Source: M0108 sp044228795
GTDB taxonomy: Bacteria; Pseudomonadota; Gammaproteobacteria; Chromatiales; Chromatiaceae
Direction of reading: 5' to 3'
DNA: 64,000 bases
Assembly (NCBI GenBank): GCA_044228795.1
Contig: JBGAUE010000009.1
Location: 62,001-126,000 of the forward strand
The translations under genes and the position numbers were made by a program. Below, in pieces: positions 1 through 7,085 of this stretch. Numbering within the stretch: position 1 is the stretch's first letter; each line of letters opens with the position of its first letter. A model generated the notes under the pieces. It did not search any database. It saw only the letters and a program-made list of their open reading frames with translations, and had not been told where the DNA came from.

Positions 1-1
1 T

Positions 2-694
2 GGACGGATCCAGGGCGCCCTGGAGACCCTGGGCCTGCCTTACACGGGGTCGGGTGTCCTGGGCTCGGCCCTGGGTATGGATAAGTATCGCTGCAAGTTG
101 GCCTGGCAGGGCGCCGGCCTGCCCACCGCGGATTTTATTCCGCTTCGTGATGACCGTGACCTGCCGCGAGCGGTGGTTTTGGGCTTTCCCCTCATGGTCA
201 AACCAGCCCACGAGGGTTCGAGCATTGGTATGGCACGTGTGGAGGACGAAGAGCAACTGGCTAGGGCCTGGCGTGAGGCCCTTGGCTACGATCGCCTGGT
301 CATTGCCGAACGTTGGATCTCCGGCCCCGAGTACACCTGCGCCATTCTTGGGAACGAGGCCCTACCCATGATTCGCCTGGAGACACCCCGGCAATTTTAT
401 GACTATCAGGCCAAGTATTTTGCCAATGACACCCGTTACCTCTGTCCCTGCGGACTGTCCCAGGAGGAGGAGATGGGTCTGCAAACCCTGTCCCTGGCGG
501 CCTTCGAGACCGTCGGGGCCCGCGGCTGGGGTCGGGTGGATCTGATGTTGGACCGGGATGGATCGCCCCATCTGCTGGAGATCAACACGGTGCCGGGCAT
601 GACCGATCATAGCCTGGTGCCCATGGCGGCCAACGCCCGAGGTATCGGCTTTGATGAATTGGTCTGGCGCATTCTGGAGACAAGCCTTGAATAG
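2..694 (+). CDS. ddl: D-alanine--D-alanine ligase, C-terminal part
   Basis: ATP-grasp ligase that joins two D-alanines for peptidoglycan precursors in the cytoplasm. The frame is open from base 2, so the N-terminus lies outside the window and about 230 residues remain. Family features seen: the YTGSGVLGSALGMDK region, the central ATP-grasp lid, and the C-terminal metal-binding stretch LLEINTVPGMTDHSLVP. The stop lies two bases before the ftsQ start, the usual ddlB-ftsQ-ftsA-ftsZ arrangement of the dcw cluster. It is partial only because of the window edge; there is no sign of a broken gene. Confidence 0.93.
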   Translation, partial: GRIQGALETLGLPYTGSGVLGSALGMDKYRCKLAWQGAGLPTADFIPLRDDRDLPRAVVLGFPLMVKPAHEGSSIGMARVEDEEQLARAWREALGYDRLVIAERWISGPEYTCAILGNEALPMIRLETPRQFYDYQAKYFANDTRYLCPCGLSQEEEMGLQTLSLAAFETVGARGWGRVDLMLDRDGSPHLLEINTVPGMTDHSLVPMAANARGIGFDELVWRILETSLE

Positions 695-695
695 G

Positions 696-1589
696 ATGCC
701 CCCCCCCTCTCTGGTCAGGTATTCGCCACCCGCGCCGCCACCCAGGGTCGATTCCAAGGTGGCCTGGCGGTTGTTCAAGGGTTTCTCCGGCCTGTTTCTG
801 ATCGCCCTTATGGTGGGCGGAGTCCATTGGCTTTTACGCTGCGAGTCTCAGTATCTGCCGGTACGGGTGGTCAGTATCGAGGGTGAGGTTAGGCAAATGA
901 CCTTGCAACTGATCCAGGACCGGGTGGGCCAGACGTTGGAGGCTGGTATTCTCACCCAGGATCTGGGGGTCATTCAGGCGGCCATCAAGGAACTCCCTTG
1001 GGTGAGCGGCGCTGGGGTGCGTCGCGCCTGGCCGGACCGGCTGGTGATCTCGGTTCAGGAACATAAGCCCTTGGCGCGATGGGGTGATGATGGCTTGGTG
1101 ACAGCCGAGGGCCGCGTGTTTCGGCCCGATAGACACGAAATACCCCATGGCCTGCCGCGTCTGGCGGGTCCCGATGATCAGGCACCCCAAGTGGTTATGC
1201 GCTACCAGGCCTGGCAGCCCTTGCTTAAGTCTCAGGGTCTGGCGATCCTAGCCTTAGAGGACGATCCGCGAGGGGCCTGGACCCTGACCACAGATGCCGG
1301 CTTCAACCTTTTGCTGGGCAAGACGGATGTCGAAGCACGCCTGGAGCGCTTCCTGCGCGCCTATCCCAACATCCTGGCGGCTGGGCGGCCGGCACGAGTA
1401 GACATGCGATATAGTAACGGTTTAGCCGTAAGCTGGTCAGGCGCCAGGGTTGCCAGAGAGGCTGATCCGAATGCCGAGCCGTTTGCCCAGACCGGGCCCG
1501 ACGCCAGGGTACGGGTCTTCGTCCCCGGTCAAATACCTTCTTCCCACCTTGGACCGCCGGTCGAACCCCGGCGGTCGTCCCGGAGTTAG
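696..1589 (+). CDS. ftsQ: Cell division protein FtsQ
   Basis: Bitopic inner-membrane divisome protein that links cytoplasmic division proteins to periplasmic FtsB/FtsL. About 297 residues. A short cytoplasmic tail is followed by one membrane segment (FSGLFLIALMVGGVHWLL), then a POTRA domain opening with VRVVSIEGEV and a beta domain. An in-frame upstream start at 651 would overlap ddl by 44 bases; the ATG at 696 directly after the ddl stop gives a normal FtsQ N-terminus and is preferred. The C-terminal ~50 residues are proline/arginine rich and less typical. It ends five bases before ftsA. Confidence 0.9.
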   Translation: MPPPSLVRYSPPAPPPRVDSKVAWRLFKGFSGLFLIALMVGGVHWLLRCESQYLPVRVVSIEGEVRQMTLQLIQDRVGQTLEAGILTQDLGVIQAAIKELPWVSGAGVRRAWPDRLVISVQEHKPLARWGDDGLVTAEGRVFRPDRHEIPHGLPRLAGPDDQAPQVVMRYQAWQPLLKSQGLAILALEDDPRGAWTLTTDAGFNLLLGKTDVEARLERFLRAYPNILAAGRPARVDMRYSNGLAVSWSGARVAREADPNAEPFAQTGPDARVRVFVPGQIPSSHLGPPVEPRRSSRS

Positions 1590-1594
1590 CCAAG

Positions 1595-2830
1595 ATGTCG
1601 CGACGCGGCGATAAGAATCTACTAGTGGGGCTGGATATCGGTACCTCCAAGATCGCCTGCCTGGTGGGCGAGGAACGGGCTGATGGCCTCATTGAGATCG
1701 TGGGGGTAGGTACCCATCCCTCGCGGGGGCTGAAGCGCGGCGTGGTCGTGGATATCGAATCCACGGTGCAGTCCATCCAGCGCGCCGTGGAGGAAGCGGA
1801 ACTGATGGCGGGGTGTGAGATCCACTCGGTCCATGCCGGGATCGCCGGTAGCCATATCCGCAGCCTGAGTTCTCATGGCATTACCGCCATCAAGGACCGA
1901 GAGGTAAGTCAGGTCGATATGGATCGGGTCATCGACGCGGCCCGGGCAGTCGCCATTCCGGCGGACCAGAGGATACTTCACGTTCTGCCCCAGGAATTTG
2001 TCATTGACGGCCAAGAGGGGATTCGCGAGCCCATCGGTATGTGCGGTGTCCGTCTGGAGGCGCGGGTGCATCTTGTCACAGGGGCCGTCAGCGCCGCGCA
2101 GAACATCGTCAAATGCATTCGCCGCTGCGGCCTGGAGGTGGATGATCTGGTATTGGAACAGCTCGGATCCAGCTATGCGGTGCTGGGGGAAGACGAGAAG
2201 GAACTGGGTGTCTGTCTTATCGATATCGGCGGAGGGACCACGGATTTGGCCATCTTCACCGATGGCGCTATCCAGCATACGGCGGTCATTCCCATCGCCG
2301 GGGATCAGGTGACCAATGACATTGCCGTGGCCCTGCGCACCCCGACTCAGTATGCGGAGCGGATCAAGGTCCGCCATGCCTGCGCCCTGGCGCAACTTGC
2401 TGGAGGCGGGGAAATGATCGAAGTGCCGAGTATCGGCGAGCGCCCCCCCCGCCGTCTCTCGCGTCAGACTTTGGCCGAGGTGGTCGAACCTCGCTATGAG
2501 GAGTTGCTGAACCTGGCCCTGGCAGAGTTGCGCCGCACCGGGTTGGAAGCCAAGGTCGCCAGCGGCGTGGTCATGACCGGTGGCAGTTCCAAGATGGCGG
2601 GCCTCATGGACCTGGCGGAGGAGATCTTCCATATGCCCGTCCGCCTGGGGCATCCACAGAATGCCGTGGGACTTGAAGAGGTGATGAGTAATCCCATTCA
2701 TGCCACTGGGGTTGGTCTGCTCCTGTATGCCCGCCAAAACCGTTTCGCCCTCCGTTCCACGCCGAAAGAGGGTCAGGGCCTCAAGGCGATACTGGGGCGG
2801 ATGAAAAATTGGTTTCAGGGGAATTTTTAG
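1595..2830 (+). CDS. ftsA: Cell division protein FtsA
   Basis: Actin-like ATPase that tethers FtsZ filaments to the inner membrane. 411 residues, the normal length. Seen: N-terminal phosphate-1 motif VGLDIGTSKIACLVG, phosphate-2 region CLIDIGGGTTDLAIF, the adenosine motif VVMTGGSSKMAGL, and a C-terminal amphipathic membrane-targeting segment ending RMKNWFQGNF. Starts five bases after ftsQ, so the two are co-transcribed. Confidence 0.97.
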   Translation: MSRRGDKNLLVGLDIGTSKIACLVGEERADGLIEIVGVGTHPSRGLKRGVVVDIESTVQSIQRAVEEAELMAGCEIHSVHAGIAGSHIRSLSSHGITAIKDREVSQVDMDRVIDAARAVAIPADQRILHVLPQEFVIDGQEGIREPIGMCGVRLEARVHLVTGAVSAAQNIVKCIRRCGLEVDDLVLEQLGSSYAVLGEDEKELGVCLIDIGGGTTDLAIFTDGAIQHTAVIPIAGDQVTNDIAVALRTPTQYAERIKVRHACALAQLAGGGEMIEVPSIGERPPRRLSRQTLAEVVEPRYEELLNLALAELRRTGLEAKVASGVVMTGGSSKMAGLMDLAEEIFHMPVRLGHPQNAVGLEEVMSNPIHATGVGLLLYARQNRFALRSTPKEGQGLKAILGRMKNWFQGNF

Positions 2831-2839
2831 TTTTTTCAT

Positions 2840-2858
2840 AGCCCTTTCGGGCTTTGCC
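2840..2858 (+). terminator. Small hairpin between ftsA and ftsZ
   Basis: AGCCC-TTTC-GGGCT stem-loop followed by TTTG, ten bases after the ftsA stop. The short stem and weak T-run make it more likely an attenuator or processing site than a full terminator. Confidence 0.3.
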
Positions 2859-2973
2859 GGCGTTGCCATCCTGCGGGGACGCCAAGCAGTGAATTGGGGT
2901 CGTCCGGCTTGCAGCACTGGACGACCATGAGTCAACCCTTTGGAAATTACATAAACGCTAGAGGAGTCAATTA

Positions 2974-4122
2974 ATGTTTGAGCTGATGGATACCCATACC
3001 CAGAGCGCCGTCATCAAGGTCATCGGTGTCGGCGGCGGCGGCGGCAATGCCGTTAACCACATGATGGAGTCCTCCATCGAGGGCGTGGAATTTATTTGCG
3101 CCAATACGGATGCCCAGGCCTTGAAGCATTCCAGTGTCAAGACCATCCTGCAATTGGGCGCGGCGATTACCAAGGGCCTCGGCGCGGGTGCCAGCCCCGC
3201 CGTGGGCCGCCAGGCGGCCGAAGAGGATCGCGATCGCATTCGCGATGCCCTGGAAGGTGCCGACATGGTCTTCATCACCGCCGGCATGGGGGGAGGCACG
3301 GGCACCGGAGCCACCCCCGTGGTCGCTGAGGTGGCCAAGGAGTTGGGTATCCTGACGGTGGCGGTGGTGACCAAGCCCTTCCCCTTCGAGGGCGGTAAGC
3401 GCATGAAGATCGCCGAAGAGGGCATCGAGGCCTTGGCTAGCCGTGTCGATTCCCTGATTACTATCCCCAACGAGAAACTGCTGGCGGTCCTGGGCAAGGA
3501 GATGAGCCTGCTCAACGCCTTTAAGGCTGCCAACGATGTCCTGCTCAACGCTACCCGGGGTGTTGCTGAACTCATTACCCGTCACGGCCTCATCAACGTG
3601 GACTTCGCTGATGTCAAGACCGTCATGTCCGAGATGGGCGAGGCGATGATGGGCATGGGTGCGGCGACGGGTGTGAACCGGGCCCGTGAGGCGGCGGAGG
3701 CGGCCATCAACAGCCCCCTCCTGGGCGATATCGACCTCTCGGGCGCCAAGGGCATCCTGGTCAATATCACTGCAGGCATGGATCTCACTATCGGTGAGTT
3801 CGATGAGGTGGGTAACACGGTCCGTGACTTTGCCGACGAAGATGCCACCGTGGTGGTAGGTACCGTCATCGATCCCGATCTGGACGACGAGATGCGGGTC
3901 ACCGTGGTCGCTACGGGTCTCGGCGGCAACCGTGGGCGCGGCGGTCCGTCGGTCCGCGCCGATAGTCCCCGGCTGCATGTGGTGGCCAATGACCGCACCA
4001 CACCCAAGGCCTCCAGCTATCCGGACCCCTTTGCCCGTAAGGCCAAGTCGTCCCCTGCCAATTCGGAACCGGACCTGGACTATCTGGACATCCCCGCCTT
4101 TCTGCGCCGCCAGGCGGACTGA
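2974..4122 (+). CDS. ftsZ: Cell division GTPase FtsZ
   Basis: Tubulin-like GTPase that forms the cytokinetic ring. 382 residues. Seen: N-terminal nucleotide-binding loop VIGVGGGGGNAVNHM, the tubulin signature GMGGGTGTGATPVVAE, a variable linker from about residue 320, and the conserved C-terminal peptide DYLDIPAFLRRQAD that binds FtsA and ZipA. A GAGGAG ribosome site lies about ten bases upstream of the ATG. The 143-base gap after ftsA includes the small hairpin. Confidence 0.98.
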   Translation: MFELMDTHTQSAVIKVIGVGGGGGNAVNHMMESSIEGVEFICANTDAQALKHSSVKTILQLGAAITKGLGAGASPAVGRQAAEEDRDRIRDALEGADMVFITAGMGGGTGTGATPVVAEVAKELGILTVAVVTKPFPFEGGKRMKIAEEGIEALASRVDSLITIPNEKLLAVLGKEMSLLNAFKAANDVLLNATRGVAELITRHGLINVDFADVKTVMSEMGEAMMGMGAATGVNRAREAAEAAINSPLLGDIDLSGAKGILVNITAGMDLTIGEFDEVGNTVRDFADEDATVVVGTVIDPDLDDEMRVTVVATGLGGNRGRGGPSVRADSPRLHVVANDRTTPKASSYPDPFARKAKSSPANSEPDLDYLDIPAFLRRQAD

Positions 4123-4269
4123 GACCCTCCTCAGGGATGTGCCTGCCGTGATCCGGCGGGGGCATCTCCGGGGGGTGCCAGACAACTGCCGCCGGTGGTA
4201 GAGGGCCACCGGTGGGGATCCTGGTGGCCTCCCCTTCCGCTCGCAACCTCGTCATCAGTGCCCTTCCAG

Positions 4270-4301
4270 AAGAAAATCAATAGGATTTTCTTGCAAGAAA
4301 A
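4270..4301. promoter_or_regulatory. Overlapping palindromes in the ftsZ-lpxC gap
   Basis: The 335-base ftsZ-lpxC gap contains AAGAAAATC (4270-4278) and its reverse complement GATTTTCTT (4284-4292), and a perfect 16-base palindrome TTTTCTTGCAAGAAAA (4286-4301) that reuses the second half-site. Three AAGAAAA-type half-sites thus lie within 32 bases. Just downstream is an AT-rich GATAATAAT stretch (4312-4320) that could be a -10 region. This could be an operator/promoter for lpxC or an RNA structure. I see no gene in this gap. Confidence 0.4.
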
Positions 4302-4457
4302 CCCAGCTCGGGATAATAATACGGGTAAACCCTTATGGGCGGGAGCACGGTTTTTTTGCATTAAGCAAAAATAAAGTGCTATCCCAATAACTTAGGCTAA
4401 ACGGGGATAAACCCTGGCCAAATCCGGTAAGCAACGAGCACCAAGAGGAGAGGGGCG

Positions 4458-5372
4458 ATGATCAGGCAGCGTACGCTCAAAAATGTCATCCGCGCCACCG
4501 GCGTGGGCTTGCATACCGGTGACAAGGTCTTTCTGACCCTGCGCCCAGCCGCCCCCGATACGGGCATCGTGTTTCGCCGCACCGATCTCACGCCACCCGT
4601 CGATATTCCCGCCTGCCCGCTGAATGTTGGCGATACCCGGTTATCCACCACCCTGGTCAAGGATGGCGTACGCATCTCGACCGTTGAGCATCTGCTCTCG
4701 GCCTTCGCCGGCCTTGGCATCGATAATGCCTATGTCGATGTGAGTGCCGCGGAGGTGCCTATCATGGATGGGAGCGCGGGACCCTTCGTCTTCCTGATCC
4801 AATCGGCGGGCATCGAGGAGCAGAATCGCGCCAAGCGGTTTGTGCGCATCAAACGTCGGGTCCGGGTGGAGGATGGTGACAAGTACGCCATGTTCGAGCC
4901 CTATGATGGATTTAAGGTGGAGTTTGCCATTGATTTCGATCATCCGGCCTTCCCATCCAGCACACGTTCGGCGACCGTGGACTTGTCAGCTACCTCCTTC
5001 GTCAAGGAGGTCAGCCGGGCTCGCACCTTTGGGTTTCTGCGTGACATCGAGGCCCTACGTCAACAAAACCTGGCCTTGGGCGGGAGCATGGACAACGCCG
5101 TGGTGGTGGATGACTACCGGGTGCTCAACGAGGAAGGGCTACGTTACGAAGACGAGTTTGTTCGCCATAAGATTCTCGATGCCATTGGTGACCTCTATCT
5201 CCTGGGGCATTCCCTGATTGGCGCCTTCCGGGGCTATAAATCGGGTCATGGGCTTAACAATCAGCTCCTGCGTGCCCTGATTGCCGACAGGTCCGCCTGG
5301 GAAGAGGTCTCTTACCAGGATGATGGCTCGGCTTCGGCGCGAGTCCGCCGCCTGCAGTTAGCCATCGCCTGA
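4458..5372 (+). CDS. lpxC: UDP-3-O-acyl-N-acetylglucosamine deacetylase
   Basis: Zinc deacetylase catalysing the committed step of lipid A synthesis in the cytoplasm. 304 residues, full length. Seen: N-terminal GVGLHTGDKV, zinc-ligand region STVEHLLSAFAGLGIDN, and the second zinc/catalytic motif VRHKILDAIGDLYLLGH. AGAGGAGAGG lies just before the ATG. Its last 15 bases overlap the convergent dciA gene. Its place after ftsZ is the usual one in Gammaproteobacteria. Confidence 0.97.
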   Translation: MIRQRTLKNVIRATGVGLHTGDKVFLTLRPAAPDTGIVFRRTDLTPPVDIPACPLNVGDTRLSTTLVKDGVRISTVEHLLSAFAGLGIDNAYVDVSAAEVPIMDGSAGPFVFLIQSAGIEEQNRAKRFVRIKRRVRVEDGDKYAMFEPYDGFKVEFAIDFDHPAFPSSTRSATVDLSATSFVKEVSRARTFGFLRDIEALRQQNLALGGSMDNAVVVDDYRVLNEEGLRYEDEFVRHKILDAIGDLYLLGHSLIGAFRGYKSGHGLNNQLLRALIADRSAWEEVSYQDDGSASARVRRLQLAIA

Positions 5373-5858
5373 TCCTTCCCTGTCCCCATTATTTAGGCCG
5401 CGCCGGGTAAAAGACCCGGCTCCGGCTTGTGCCAGCCGGCGCAGAGCCCGTCCCAGTTCCGTATCGCCCTGAACCTCCGCCGCCTGCCTGATTAGGGACG
5501 CCGTGGCCGGGGATATTCTCGCCCTCTGTCTTTCCACTTCCGGACCTCGGCGGGCAACCGTCTGCGGTTGGATGCGTACCCTGCATGCCGCGATTTCTCC
5601 TTCAAGGGATCCCAGGTCGGCCATCAACTCCGGGACCTGAAAGCGCAGTCGCGAGGCCCAGGCCGGTGAGTCCGTGATCAGGGTCAGTTGACCCTCCTCC
5701 AGGGTGGCGAACAGGCAATGGGCATCGAGCGGGGGCAACAGGCGAGCACGGATGGCCTGCAATAACTGGCGCTGTTGGTCGATGAGGGCGAGCAACGCCC
5801 CCCGTGTTTCGCTATCACTCAGGCAGCGGAGGGCGTGGCGGAGGGGTTTAAGAACCAT
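5358..5858 (-). CDS. dciA: DciA-like (DUF721) protein, probable replicative helicase loader
   Basis: 166-residue protein of the DUF721/DciA family. DciA interacts with and loads the DnaB helicase in bacteria without phage-derived DnaC/DnaI. The conserved block reads LTLITDSPAWASRLRFQVPE, with N-terminal helices before it and a basic, probably disordered C-terminal half. It sits convergent to lpxC and upstream of an M23 peptidase and secA, the known context in Gammaproteobacteria. Its 3' end overlaps lpxC by 15 bases. The family call is firm from the motif; the function follows from the family. Confidence 0.8.
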   Translation of the reverse strand: MVLKPLRHALRCLSDSETRGALLALIDQQRQLLQAIRARLLPPLDAHCLFATLEEGQLTLITDSPAWASRLRFQVPELMADLGSLEGEIAACRVRIQPQTVARRGPEVERQRARISPATASLIRQAAEVQGDTELGRALRRLAQAGAGSFTRRGLNNGDREGSGDG

Positions 5859-6010
5859 GGCGTAAAGGTTTCGTGTTGTTGCAATAGTTTGATTTACTAG
5901 GGATTACCCTAACCCATAAATTCGGCTTGGGTTTGGATCAAACTGTTTTTGCTTGGCGGGATGGGGTTCATACGGTAAGGTTAGCAAGTCTTTTCCATTG
6001 GAACTACTGG

Positions 6011-6931
6011 ATGAAAAACTGCTTTTCGCACCGATGTCATGTGGGCATTGGACCTCGGACGCAGCTTTGGCTCAGTGTCTTGGTTCTGGCCTTAGTCGTT
6101 GCCGGAGCTGGTACAGCCGGCTATTGGTACGGTCAAATTCGTTTAGCTAGTGCGGCACAGGGTGGACCTCATGACGGGACTCTGGCCGCCCTGGCCCAAA
6201 CCAGGACCAACGATCTGGCAGTCATCAAGTTGGAATCCTCCAGCGAAATTGATGCCCTGAGCCTCAAACTAGGTCAGATGCAGGCGGAAATCCTACGCCT
6301 CAATGCCCTCGGCGAGCTTCTGGTCGAAAAGGCCGGCCTCAGCCCCGAGGAATTCGACTTTCAGAATACCCCCCCTCAAGGGGGTCCCGAGCCCCATGAA
6401 ATGCTGCCGTCTTCCACCGATGAATTCGCCCTGGAAATGGCCCGACTGTCCGATCAGTTGCTGGATCGGGGCCGTAAGCTCAGGCTTCTCGAACAGTTAA
6501 CCACGGAGCGGGAATTGGGGGAAGGAAGTCTGGCCCCTGGGCTCCCCGTCCGTTCCGGATACATCTCCTCCTACTTTGGCACGCGCAAGGACCCCATCAA
6601 TGGCGGCGCCAGTTTCCATAGTGGCGTGGATTATGCCGGCAAGCTGGGTAGCGACATACTGGCCGTGGCGGATGGTTTGGTGGTCTTCAGTGACTCCATC
6701 AATGGCTATGGTCGGACCGTTGAAATACGCCACACCAATGGCCTGGTAACCCGCTACGCCCATTGCAAGAAGCAACTGGTCGAGGTAGGCGACTTGGTTA
6801 CTAAGGGCCAGGTTATCGCCACCCTTGGCAATAGCGGTCGCTCTACCGGCCCCCACCTCCATTTCGAGGTGCTCAGGGATGGCGTAGCCATGAATCCTTT
6901 ATTATTGGCAGGCCTCGATCTCCCCAAGTAG
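6011..6931 (+). CDS. M23-family murein endopeptidase, membrane anchored
   Basis: Peptidoglycan-remodelling metallopeptidase of the LytM/M23 type. About 306 residues: a short cytoplasmic tail, one membrane segment near residues 20-45 (WLSVLVLALVVAGAG), a coiled-coil-prone region, then the M23 domain. Zinc/catalytic motifs seen: HSGVDYAG and, near the end, GPHLHFEV. A TTG start at 5927 in the same frame would add 28 residues without a convincing ribosome site; the ATG at 6011 is preferred but not certain. M23 genes directly upstream of secA are common in Gammaproteobacteria. Confidence 0.88.
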   Translation: MKNCFSHRCHVGIGPRTQLWLSVLVLALVVAGAGTAGYWYGQIRLASAAQGGPHDGTLAALAQTRTNDLAVIKLESSSEIDALSLKLGQMQAEILRLNALGELLVEKAGLSPEEFDFQNTPPQGGPEPHEMLPSSTDEFALEMARLSDQLLDRGRKLRLLEQLTTERELGEGSLAPGLPVRSGYISSYFGTRKDPINGGASFHSGVDYAGKLGSDILAVADGLVVFSDSINGYGRTVEIRHTNGLVTRYAHCKKQLVEVGDLVTKGQVIATLGNSGRSTGPHLHFEVLRDGVAMNPLLLAGLDLPK

Positions 6932-7085
6932 AATCTCGCCTTCCGCTGTTCGCAGCCCCGATCTCACCTCTCCCCTTCCCGACCCGATCCCACCCCGCTG
7001 AACCCCTGGGGGCAATCGGGTGCGGCTTCGGGTCCGCTCTTGCGGTATTATTCTCTTAATATTCCCACTCCGGACAATTCCTCGC

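Noticed and set aside
1622..2935. 437-residue open frame on the reverse strand across ftsA
   Set aside because: Shadow of ftsA in GC-rich DNA; rich in His/Gly/Gln with no family motif. The same holds for long reverse frames over ftsZ, secA, dsrA and sucA.
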